From: Ignavibacteriota bacterium
GTDB taxonomy: Bacteria > Bacteroidota > Ignavibacteria > Ignavibacteriales > Melioribacteraceae
Assembly: GCA_016708125.1 (NCBI GenBank)
Contig: JADJGF010000001.1
Location: 642,001-706,000, forward strand
DNA: 64,000 nt
Reading direction: 5' to 3'
The number at the start of each line of letters is the position of its first letter. Positions within the stretch are counted from its first letter, which is position 1. A program made the position numbers and the translations under genes. Of the stretch, positions 54,340 through 61,689 are shown one piece after another. The notes below the pieces were generated by a model. It did not search any database, was not told where the DNA came from, and worked only from the letters and a program-made list of their open reading frames with translations.

Positions 54340-55431
54340 TTATTTTTTAATTAATTCAAGTGCAATTTCTGCAGTTTTAACAAAATCTTCTATAAAAATA
54401 AACTCATCATTTGAATGTGGATTTTGTGCACCAATGCCCAAGTTAATTGATTCAATTCCTCTTTCATTCAAAGAATTTGCATCGCTGCCGCCAAGAGAAA
54501 TTTTGGGAACAGCAGATAAATTTACTTTTTCAATTGCACGTTTTGTTTCTTGATAAACATGCGAATTTTCAAAAATTGTAAAAGGTTTAAAATCCCAGAA
54601 AGATTCATATTCAATTTTAGCGTTAAATTTTTCAGCTTCATTTCTAAATATTTCTAAAACTTTATCAAATTGTTTTTGAACTTTTTCTATATCGAATGAT
54701 CTAATTTCACCTTCTAATTCTGTTAATTCCGGAATTACATTAACAGCAGATCCGCTTTTCAGTAAGCCAATATTCATTGTACTGTCTTCATCAATTCTTC
54801 CAAGCGGAAGTTTACTAATTGCATTTGCCGCAATAAGTAAAGAGTTTATTCCCATTTCCGGTGCAATTCCGGAATGAGAAGCTTTTCCAAAAATTTTAAT
54901 TCTGAATCCTAATTCCCCGCAAGATGAATAAATAAAATTTCCCGGGCGATAACCCGAATCAAAAATAAATGCATGATTAATTTTTTCATCAATTCCCAAA
55001 TATTTTGATCCGAATAAAGTTGTTTCTTCACAAGTTGTAAATCCAACTGTAAAATTTTTTGTAGAAATTTTTTCTTTAGAGATTTTTTCTAAAGTAAATA
55101 ATAAAACAGCAATTCCAGCTCTGTTATCAACGCCCAAAACAGTATCACCAGAAGATACTATTTTATCTTCCAAAATAATTGGTCTTAAATTTTTTGTTGG
55201 TCTTGCAGTATCCATATGAGAAAGCATAATAAAATTGCCGCCATCACCAATTTTGCAAATTAAATTGTTAGTGTTACTTTTTGTAAATTCTGATGCTGAA
55301 TCTTCTTCAACCGAATAGCCAAGATTGATTAAAAAATTCTTAATATAGTTCGCAACGCCTTTCTCATTGCCTGAAACGCCATCTATACTTGCAAGTTCTA
55401 AAAACAGTTCTATTAGTCTGAATGAATTCAT
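54340..55431 (-). CDS. M20-family zinc peptidase
   Basis: 363 residues, no signal peptide, so cytoplasmic. Family M20 metal ligands: His in LSHMDTARP (about 72), Asp in GVDNRAG (about 101), Glu-Glu in TTCEETTLFG (133-134), Asp in FIFDSG (158) and His in AQNPHSNDE near the end (342). The dimerisation domain contains GKASHSGIAPEMGINSLL. It resembles peptidase T or tripeptidase-like M20 enzymes, which remove residues from the N-terminus of short peptides. First gene of the ten-gene operon, 5 bases ahead of the S51 gene. It would finish degradation of imported peptides. Confidence 0.9.
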   Translation of the reverse strand: MNSFRLIELFLELASIDGVSGNEKGVANYIKNFLINLGYSVEEDSASEFTKSNTNNLICKIGDGGNFIMLSHMDTARPTKNLRPIILEDKIVSSGDTVLGVDNRAGIAVLLFTLEKISKEKISTKNFTVGFTTCEETTLFGSKYLGIDEKINHAFIFDSGYRPGNFIYSSCGELGFRIKIFGKASHSGIAPEMGINSLLIAANAISKLPLGRIDEDSTMNIGLLKSGSAVNVIPELTELEGEIRSFDIEKVQKQFDKVLEIFRNEAEKFNAKIEYESFWDFKPFTIFENSHVYQETKRAIEKVNLSAVPKISLGGSDANSLNERGIESINLGIGAQNPHSNDEFIFIEDFVKTAEIALELIKK

Positions 55432-55463
55432 AGTGTAATTACTTTTTCATTTAATATTTGTTG

Positions 55464-55486
55464 TGTAATGGATATTACAGATTACA
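55464..55486 (-). promoter_or_regulatory. Candidate operator, TGTAAT palindrome with a third half-site
   Basis: TGTAAT-GGAT-ATTACA (55464-55479) is a 16-base palindrome, and a second ATTACA directly follows at 55481-55486. The cluster overlaps the -10 element and expected start of the operon promoter on the minus strand. A repressor bound here would block transcription. The RpiR-type regulator in the operon is the obvious candidate; this is inference. Confidence 0.45.
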
Positions 55487-55507
55487 AAAAAATAATTTGT
55501 ATGTCAA
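55479..55507 (-). promoter_or_regulatory. Promoter for the ten-gene operon
   Basis: On the minus strand, TTGACA (55507-55502), 17 bases, TAATCT (55484-55479). This fits a sigma-70 type -35/-10 pair with a standard spacer. The expected transcription start is near 55472, leaving a leader of about 40 bases to the M20 peptidase ATG at 55431. Confidence 0.5.
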
Positions 55508-55616
55508 GAATATTTTTTATCGCCATTTAAATTTTTCGAATAAAAATTTTATTTCGATAGATAAAAATTCAGTTAAGATTTATAGTTTTCCATAATCATT
55601 TTTTGGGAGTGGAATT

Positions 55617-56726
55617 ATGTTGATCGAAAACATTGAACTATATCATATCAAAATGGAATTAGTTTCTCCATTTACAACTTCAATGGGAACTGAATATGAT
55701 GAAGAGCATATAATTGTAAAAGTTAATTCGGAAGGAATTTCCGGATTCGGCGAAAGTGTTGCCGAAGGAACTCCTTTTTATTCTTATGAAACTGTTACTA
55801 CAGCTTGGCATATTTTAAAAGAATTTTTAATTCCGGAAATATTAAATAAAAATTTGGAAAGTGTTGATCAAGCAATTTTATTTTGGGAAAAAGTGCGCGG
55901 ACACAGAATGGCCAAAGCCGGACTGGAAGCTGCGTTATGGGATTTATTTGCAAAATCGAAAAATATTTCTTTATCAAAAATGTTAGGCGGAACAAGAGAA
56001 AAAATTGATGTCGGTGTTAGCATTGGAATTCAAAAAAGCGAAATTGAATTAATAAAAAAAGTTAAAAGTTATTTGGAAGAAGGTTATCAGCGAATAAAAA
56101 TTAAAATTGCTCCCGGCGAAGATATACAATATGTAAAAGCCATAAGAAAAGAATTTCCAAATATACTTTTTCAAGTTGATGCAAATTCCGCTTATGGTTT
56201 AGAGCATTTAGATTTATTTAAAGAAATGGATCGATACAATTTGCTATTGATTGAACAGCCTTTGGCTTATGATGATATTTATGAACATTCAAAATTGCAA
56301 AGTGAATTAAAAACTCCTATTTGTCTTGATGAAAGTATTCATTCGCTTGCAGATACAAAAGCCGCAATTGAATTAAACAGTTGTAAAATAATTAATATAA
56401 AACCCGGAAGAGTTGGCGGATTTACAGAATCAAAATTAATTCACGATTATTGTATGGAAAAAAATATTCCCGTTTGGCATGGCGGAATGTTGGAATCCGG
56501 AATTGGCAGAGCCGGAAATGTTGCTTTAGCATCATTACCAAATTTTACTTTGCCTGGAGATATTTCAGCAAGTAAAAGATATTACAAACAAGATATTGTT
56601 GAACCTGAATTTTTGGTTAATAAAAACGGAACAATGAATGTTCCTACAAAACCTGGAATTGGAGTTGAGGTAAATCAAACAATGTTAGAAAAAGTTTCTG
56701 TTAGAAAGGAAGTATTTTCAAAGTAA
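55617..56726 (+). CDS. Enolase-superfamily racemase/epimerase (NSAR/OSBS or dipeptide-epimerase type)
   Basis: 369 residues of the muconate-lactonising subgroup of the enolase superfamily. Catalytic residues: Lys161 and Lys163 in the KIKIAPG motif, metal ligands Asp188 (QVDANSA), Glu213 (LIEQPL) and Asp238 (CLDESI), and Lys262 in INIKPGRVGG. The N-terminal part, with VSPFTTSMGTE and GFGESVAEG, and the HGGMLESGIGRAGN loop at about 290 are typical of o-succinylbenzoate synthase / N-acylamino-acid racemase proteins. Divergent from the peptidase operon, so racemisation of N-acyl amino acids or dipeptides is likelier than menaquinone synthesis; no other men gene is near. Shine-Dalgarno GGGAG. Confidence 0.85.
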   Translation: MLIENIELYHIKMELVSPFTTSMGTEYDEEHIIVKVNSEGISGFGESVAEGTPFYSYETVTTAWHILKEFLIPEILNKNLESVDQAILFWEKVRGHRMAKAGLEAALWDLFAKSKNISLSKMLGGTREKIDVGVSIGIQKSEIELIKKVKSYLEEGYQRIKIKIAPGEDIQYVKAIRKEFPNILFQVDANSAYGLEHLDLFKEMDRYNLLLIEQPLAYDDIYEHSKLQSELKTPICLDESIHSLADTKAAIELNSCKIINIKPGRVGGFTESKLIHDYCMEKNIPVWHGGMLESGIGRAGNVALASLPNFTLPGDISASKRYYKQDIVEPEFLVNKNGTMNVPTKPGIGVEVNQTMLEKVSVRKEVFSK

Positions 56727-56786
56727 ATTTCGATAATCAATTAACAATACAAAAAAAAATATTCATTCACAAAATTTTGGTTTACT

Positions 56787-57479
56787 ATGGAAAACAATAA
56801 TCATTCACAGATTGAACAGCAATTGCAAAATTCTCAAGAAGATTTATGGCGAGTTTTCAGAATAATGTCGGAGTTTGTCGAAGGTTTTGAAACAATGGGA
56901 AAAATAAAACCAAGTGTAATAATTTTTGGTTCAGCGCGAACAAAACCTGAAGACAAATTTTATAAATTAGCGGAAAATGTTGCAAAGGAAATTGTTAAAA
57001 AAGGATTTGGTATAATTACTGGCGGCGGTCCGGGAATTATGGAAGCCGGAAACAAAGGAGCAAAAGAAGCCGGTGGAAGTTCAACCGGAATAAATATTGA
57101 ATTGCCCTTTGAACAATCGGCAAATCCTTATATTGATCAAGATAAACTTTTAAATTTCCGTTATTTCTTTATTCGCAAAACGATGTTTTTCAAATATGCT
57201 CAAGGTTATGTTTTAATGCCCGGCGGATTTGGGACCGTTGATGAAGGATTCGAAGTTTTAACACTTATTCAAACCGGAAAAACAACACGATTCCCAATTG
57301 TTTTTATGGGGAAAGAATTTTGGGGTGGGTTAATTGATTGGGTGAAAGAATTTCAGCTAAAAGCCGGTTATATAAATAAAGAAGATTTAAATTTATTTTC
57401 AGTTACAGATGATCCCAAAGAAGCAGCTCAAATAATTTATAATTTCCATAAAGGAAAAAAGTTAACAACTAATTTTTAG
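56787..57479 (+). CDS. LOG-family protein (TIGR00730 type)
   Basis: 230 residues, Rossmann fold of the LOG/lysine-decarboxylase-like family. Motifs: ITGGGPGIMEAGNKGAKEAGG (about 76-96) and the PGGFGTVDE motif (about 147-155). Characterised relatives hydrolyse cytokinin nucleoside 5'-monophosphates or other nucleotide ribosides (purine/pyrimidine-nucleotide N-ribosidase). In bacteria of this type the function is housekeeping nucleotide cleanup. A helical N-terminal extension of about 40 residues (QIEQQLQNSQEDLW) precedes the fold. Single gene, convergent with the YdeI gene across a repeat region. Confidence 0.9.
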   Translation: MENNNHSQIEQQLQNSQEDLWRVFRIMSEFVEGFETMGKIKPSVIIFGSARTKPEDKFYKLAENVAKEIVKKGFGIITGGGPGIMEAGNKGAKEAGGSSTGINIELPFEQSANPYIDQDKLLNFRYFFIRKTMFFKYAQGYVLMPGGFGTVDEGFEVLTLIQTGKTTRFPIVFMGKEFWGGLIDWVKEFQLKAGYINKEDLNLFSVTDDPKEAAQIIYNFHKGKKLTTNF

Positions 57480-57793
57480 GAAAAAAAGTAGATTATGATT
57501 AAGGGTAAGATTTAAAATTGAAAAGTACTTTTTCATTTTATTTGATTCATACTCATAATCTTAAACTATTACTAATTTTTAAAGTTTGATAAAGATGGGA
57601 TCTCTTATACTATTTTCCGTACATGAGATCACATCTTTATAAAAAAGATTAAGATTATGTTTAAGAGTAAGATTAAGAAAAGTAATTTGCAAAAAATTTT
57701 CCTAGTGTAATTTTATTCCAATTCTTTTTAGTTCTTAAACTTATTCTTAATCTTATTCTTACTCTAAATTAAAATTCTTTAACTAAAATACTA
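57480..57793. repeat. Intergenic repeat region with four hairpin arms and a GATC hairpin
   Basis: 314 bases with no gene, between convergent genes. It contains GATTATGATTAAGGGTAAGAT (57491-57511) facing CATACTCATAATCTTAAAC, and TTAAGAGTAAGATTAAGAA (57661-57679) facing TTCTTAATCTTATTCTTACTC (57745-57765). A nested hairpin, AAAGATGGGATCTC (57591-57604) / GAGATCACATCTTT (57625-57638), is of the GATC family. The units recur at 18144 and 22536. Confidence 0.65.
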
Positions 57794-58255
57794 TCAAGAA
57801 AATTTCTTGCCGGCAGAAATCATTTCTATAGCTTTTGTAATTCGCTTATTTCTTGTTTCTTCTTTTTTAGCTTCTTCAATCCAGCGAACATATTCTTTCC
57901 AGTGAGTATAGGCAAATTTTTCAAAAATTTCCTTTGCCAAATTATTTTTATTTAACGCTACTTGAAAATCTTTTGGTACTTCAACAATTCTTGGTTCTAA
58001 ATCTTGCTCAACCGTAACTTCTATAAAATCTCCAATTTCTTTTTTAATTGTATCTCGAATCTCTTTTCTAATTCCAAACAAATGGAATTCCATTCCCATT
58101 GGAGTTAAAGATCCGCGATATTCAAAACCATTGAATTTAACTTTTACTTTAACTTGACCTTTGGTCCCAAATTCTTTTTTAACGTCATAAGGAAAATAAA
58201 CAAATGCTCCATTTCCCTTTGCCATTATTTCTGCACTAAATTTATACTTTTTCAT
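57794..58255 (-). CDS. DUF1905 / YdeI-like domain protein
   Basis: 153 residues. The N-terminal half is a small beta-barrel of the DUF1905 type (KYKFSAEIMAKGNGAFVYFPYDVKKEFGTKGQVKVKVKFNGFEYRGSL). The C-terminal half is the helical YdeI-type domain (VPKDFQVALNKNNLAKEIFEKFAYTHWKEYVRWIEEAKKEETRNKRITKAIEMI), with the KR-I-x-K-A-I-E-M-I ending typical of that family. The fusion of both domains is common. The function is unknown; proposed roles in stress response are not shown. Single gene after the glutamate-racemase-like gene, separated by 8 bases, so possibly cotranscribed with it. Confidence 0.88.
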   Translation of the reverse strand: MKKYKFSAEIMAKGNGAFVYFPYDVKKEFGTKGQVKVKVKFNGFEYRGSLTPMGMEFHLFGIRKEIRDTIKKEIGDFIEVTVEQDLEPRIVEVPKDFQVALNKNNLAKEIFEKFAYTHWKEYVRWIEEAKKEETRNKRITKAIEMISAGKKFS

Positions 58256-58263
58256 AAATAAAA

Positions 58264-59202
58264 TTAATTTTGATTTATCGAATTTTCATCAAATGTAAAT
58301 AAATTCGGAATAAATTCTGCATTTTCCAAAGTTTTTACAAGATAAATTGAATCCAATTTTAAAAGATTTCTAAGATTTTCTATTTGCTCTTCACGAATTT
58401 TAACACGTGAGAGAATTCTGTTTTTTATGATATTTTCCGTAATTCCAATATCGGATTTTAATTCGTTAAATATTTCTGCCATTTTTTCATTTGGATTTAA
58501 AACTTCAAAATTATTTCCACAAAATTCAGTTAAAACTTTTTCAAAAATTTCTTTACTATATCCATAATGAGTACAACCCAATAATAATAAAGTTTGCAAT
58601 TTAGGATTTCGTATCTTTTGAACTGCTTTGAATAAATATTCTCTAATTAGCTTTTCCACAATATTGCTATTTGGATTAATTTGAATTTCACTCTCTAAAT
58701 TTTCACAAGCTTGGCTTACAATTTTATTTTCATCAATTCCAGAATTAACCAACTTTGTTTTATGTTGATTTGAATTTATTGTGGTTTCTGTTCCAACAAT
58801 TACAATATTATAATCGGATACGGTATTTATTTTGTCTAAAATCATTTCGATTCCATTATCAACAATTCCAATAACTGGAATTTCAATTTCCTTAAACATT
58901 TTTGTTTGATTAAACAAAACTGAAAGTGTGTTACAAGCAATTAAAATAATATCGGGATTTAGCTTCATCATTCCCTTTAGAGCAGAATCAAAAATCAAAA
59001 GTTTGTCGTTTACGTTTTTTAAGCTATTGTATCCGAAATTTCCACCGGCAAATGAATTGAAATAAATTAACTCAATTTGTTTATCATTAATAATTCTCAA
59101 CTTTTTGTCAATTAATGCGTGTACAGAAAGTCCGCCCAATCCGGAATCAGTTATAATTATTCTGATATGCTTTTTTTCAAATACATGTTGGATATTCTGC
59201 AT
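58264..59202 (-). CDS. Glutamate-racemase-like protein
   Basis: 312 residues from ATG 59202. Asp/Glu racemase fold: TDSGLGGLSV near the N-terminus (the family has DSGxGGL), ACNTLSVLFNQ with catalytic Cys (about 90), and a second Cys in LLLLGCTHYGYSKEI (about 210). Both catalytic cysteines are present, so racemase activity (L-Glu to D-Glu for peptidoglycan) is plausible. The sequence is longer than usual MurI (about 270) and divergent, with an extra C-terminal tail of 50 residues. It could be a second racemase or a detached role; a standard murI elsewhere in the genome would suggest the latter. Frame opens at 59268, but the shorter start fits the family better. Confidence 0.78.
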   Translation of the reverse strand: MQNIQHVFEKKHIRIIITDSGLGGLSVHALIDKKLRIINDKQIELIYFNSFAGGNFGYNSLKNVNDKLLIFDSALKGMMKLNPDIILIACNTLSVLFNQTKMFKEIEIPVIGIVDNGIEMILDKINTVSDYNIVIVGTETTINSNQHKTKLVNSGIDENKIVSQACENLESEIQINPNSNIVEKLIREYLFKAVQKIRNPKLQTLLLLGCTHYGYSKEIFEKVLTEFCGNNFEVLNPNEKMAEIFNELKSDIGITENIIKNRILSRVKIREEQIENLRNLLKLDSIYLVKTLENAEFIPNLFTFDENSINQN

Positions 59203-59261
59203 AATTTTAATTAAGTATTTATTTTCAATAAGTTTATGAATGACGGTAATTTTTAATAATT

Positions 59262-59285
59262 CTGTCACAGAATGGTCTGTGACAG
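59262..59285 (-). terminator. Perfect hairpin after the Rossmann-fold gene
   Basis: CTGTCACAGA (59262-59271), loop ATGG, TCTGTGACAG (59276-59285): a perfect 10-base stem. It lies 46 bases past the stop of the minus-strand gene at 59331 and is followed on that strand by an AT-rich stretch. It is GC-richer than its surroundings. It may be a terminator or an operator-like dyad for the racemase gene start. Confidence 0.5.
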
Positions 59286-59330
59286 CAAATATTTGTTTTT
59301 TTTGCTCAAATCTTGAATCTCATATCTTTT

Positions 59331-61031
59331 TTAAGACTTCATTCGCTTACCTTTTTCTTCATGAATGAAAATCCAGCTTACGACTTTTCCAATATTAATT
59401 TGTTCAAAATTGTTCCAATATCTCTTATTTCTTACGTGCATTGAACTTGTGTCATCAAACGGAATTGAAGATGCTTCATCCATAATTCCCTTTATTCTAT
59501 TCTGCCAAACTTCCATATTTTCAATTCTTAAATCAACCCAGCCATCATTAGACCAAAGTTCGATATTTTCATTCGTAATTTTTAGATTATTTTCTCCTCG
59601 GAAAGGTGGAATTTTCATCTCATTTCCGCGTAAAAGAGATTTTCCATCCGGTAATAAAATTGGAATTCCAATAGAAATTATTTCACTTCTTAATTTTTCA
59701 TTTGATTTGATAAGTTCTAAGATTTTTTCCGATAAATAATTTGGAGAAAAATTTAGAATTTCAATCATTTTCCCAGAAACTAATCTTATCAAATTCAACT
59801 CGTGTAATAATTTAGATAATCTAGGCGGACCCAATAACTCAAATGCTACACTATTTACATTATGAATTTCCTCAAGTTCTTGCAATTTTTCAACTGCTGC
59901 ATGCTGCAAATAACCTGCTCTATAAGTTGGTTCTAAAGTTGCATTATCAAGTGCATTAATTATATCGTGTCCGGTATTTCCTCCTTTAATTTCAAAAATT
60001 GCATCTTCAGCAATTTCTTCGGGAGTAACATATTCCATTTGTCCTTGAGCAGAAATAGCTTCAAATTCCCCGCGAGAAAAAGTTCCGTTTTCGCCGGTAT
60101 CTATAAAAACCGATTTTAATTTTTCGCCGGTTAATTTAAATGGTTTATCCAAATTTAATTTCAATTCATTTTCAAGATTAATTACATTTTCCAATGAAGC
60201 ATCAACTAATTCAATCGATTTTCCTCTTTTTTTAATTTCATCAAAAGCAATTCTTTTCCAAGCAATTGCTCCGGTTGGTTTAATTTCTTTTGTAATTGCT
60301 CCACCGGGAGTCCTTCCCATTAAAAATAAAAGCAATGTATGGGCTCCGGCAACTGAAGATTTACTTAATAATACACGAGACGGTTTTTCTTCACTGTGTG
60401 TATATGGAATATTAAGTCCCATTCCGCCGGTTCCGCTTGTACCAATTTTAACATAAATTTTTGTCTGAACTTTATTCATCGAATTATATAAAATTTGTAT
60501 ATGTCTAATTAATTGAGGAACATATTGCGTGCACAACAATTTTTCGGTTTCTTCAATTATTGCTTCTGTAGTTGGGTTATTTTGAATTGTTGTACTTATT
60601 CTGTGATAAGTTGTATATAAATCTTGATATGCAATTCCCGTTGCGGAATTTATACTATCAATTATTATATCCGGTTTATGAAGCGTAAGAAGTTGATAAA
60701 TAGAAGATTGGTGCAAAATTTCATCTGTTAATTCTTCCATAATATCTTTCATTAAAACTTTTCTTCTTACCGGATCATTTAAAATTTCAAATCGATCAGT
60801 ATCTTTAAAATCATTCCTTACAAAAATATTTCCCCACCAAGGAATAAAATAATCTTCCGGTAAATTTGGGAATTCATTTTTTAACTGAACAACGTGAGAT
60901 TCCGCTTCTTCCTTTCTTAAAGAAGTAACAATAATTTTTGCGGGTTTTTCCGAAACTAATTTTCTTGTAACGGCGTTTCCAACCAATCCCCAGCCGCCTA
61001 AAACTAAAACTGTTTTGTTTTCAATATCCAT
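59331..61031 (-). CDS. Long Rossmann-fold protein of unknown function
   Basis: 566 residues. The N-terminus is a short-chain-dehydrogenase-like NAD(P) fold: TVLVLGGWGLVGNAVTRKLV (8-27), then DIIIDSINSATGIAYQDLY and KIYVKIGTSGTGGMGLNIPYTHSEEKPSRVLLSKSSVAGAHTLLLFLMGRTPGG, where a Tyr/Lys-type active site cannot be fixed. The C-terminal 250 residues (from about 310) are helical and strand-mixed with no recognised family. No signal peptide. Shine-Dalgarno GAGGA. It looks like a complete, conserved protein of Bacteroidota/Ignavibacteria with an oxidoreductase fold; the substrate is unknown. Divergent from the PTS IIA gene. Confidence 0.65.
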   Translation of the reverse strand: MDIENKTVLVLGGWGLVGNAVTRKLVSEKPAKIIVTSLRKEEAESHVVQLKNEFPNLPEDYFIPWWGNIFVRNDFKDTDRFEILNDPVRRKVLMKDIMEELTDEILHQSSIYQLLTLHKPDIIIDSINSATGIAYQDLYTTYHRISTTIQNNPTTEAIIEETEKLLCTQYVPQLIRHIQILYNSMNKVQTKIYVKIGTSGTGGMGLNIPYTHSEEKPSRVLLSKSSVAGAHTLLLFLMGRTPGGAITKEIKPTGAIAWKRIAFDEIKKRGKSIELVDASLENVINLENELKLNLDKPFKLTGEKLKSVFIDTGENGTFSRGEFEAISAQGQMEYVTPEEIAEDAIFEIKGGNTGHDIINALDNATLEPTYRAGYLQHAAVEKLQELEEIHNVNSVAFELLGPPRLSKLLHELNLIRLVSGKMIEILNFSPNYLSEKILELIKSNEKLRSEIISIGIPILLPDGKSLLRGNEMKIPPFRGENNLKITNENIELWSNDGWVDLRIENMEVWQNRIKGIMDEASSIPFDDTSSMHVRNKRYWNNFEQINIGKVVSWIFIHEEKGKRMKS

Positions 61032-61137
61032 AATTTCCTCAAAAACTTTTAAATTTTCTAATAATAAAACTTAGCTTAATGAAAATACCATTGCAAGCAT
61101 TTTATCAATGTTGTATAAATTATAAAAATTGTTTCGA

Positions 61138-61168
61138 TTGTAAATACAGAGTTCCTTTGTTAAATTTG
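61138..61168 (+). promoter_or_regulatory. Bacteroidota-type promoter for the PTS IIA / hisS group
   Basis: TTG (61138-61140), 20 bases, then TAAATTTG (61161-61168), an exact match to TAnnTTTG at a standard distance. The expected start of transcription is near 61174, giving a leader of about 30 bases before the ATG at 61205. It would drive the PTS IIA gene and probably hisS. Confidence 0.55.
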
Positions 61169-61204
61169 TATTCACAATTTTTAAAATAATATAAGTTGAA
61201 TTAA

Positions 61205-61669
61205 ATGAGAATTTGCGAAGTTTTAGCACCAGAAAATATAATTCCCGAACTAAAGGGAACAACAAAAGAAGAAGTAATTAATGAGCTGATTGATTTATTT
61301 AAAAAAGATGAAAGAATTCTTGATATAAAAGAAGTTAAAGAAAGCGTTCACGAAAGAGAAAAAATTATGTCCACCGGTATTGGTCATGGATTTGGAATTC
61401 CACATTGCAAAACAAATAAAGTTACAGAAATTTTAGCGGCGTTTGGTAAAACAAAATCTCCAATCGATTTTGAATCGTTAGACGGTTCTCCGGTAAATTT
61501 AATTTTTTTATTAATCGGAAAAGATAATTTAGTTGCTCCTCATATTAAACTTTTAAGTAGAATTTCTTTGCTGATGAACAAAAAAGATTTCAGAGAAAAA
61601 TTACTTTCTGCCAATTCAGTTTCAGAGATTTACAATATCTTTGAAGATGAAGAAAAAAACATTTCATAA
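61205..61669 (+). CDS. PTS IIA-like protein (fructose/Ntr type)
   Basis: 154 residues of the PTS EIIA type 2 fold. The phosphorylatable His67 is in GIGHGFGIPHCKT. No EIIB/EIIC domains are attached and no other PTS gene is in the window, so the protein is more likely a regulatory IIA (Ntr-type) than part of a sugar transporter. It is followed by hisS after 20 bases and led by a good promoter. The pairing with a tRNA synthetase gene is unusual and may simply be shared transcription. Confidence 0.88.
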   Translation: MRICEVLAPENIIPELKGTTKEEVINELIDLFKKDERILDIKEVKESVHEREKIMSTGIGHGFGIPHCKTNKVTEILAAFGKTKSPIDFESLDGSPVNLIFLLIGKDNLVAPHIKLLSRISLLMNKKDFREKLLSANSVSEIYNIFEDEEKNIS

Positions 61670-61689
61670 TAATTTCCTTTTCTTAAATT

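Noticed and set aside
40225..55431. Reading the S51 locus as a cyanophycin storage system
   Set aside because: No cyanophycin synthetase (cphA) is present and the enzymes are exported, so only degradation or scavenging is supported.
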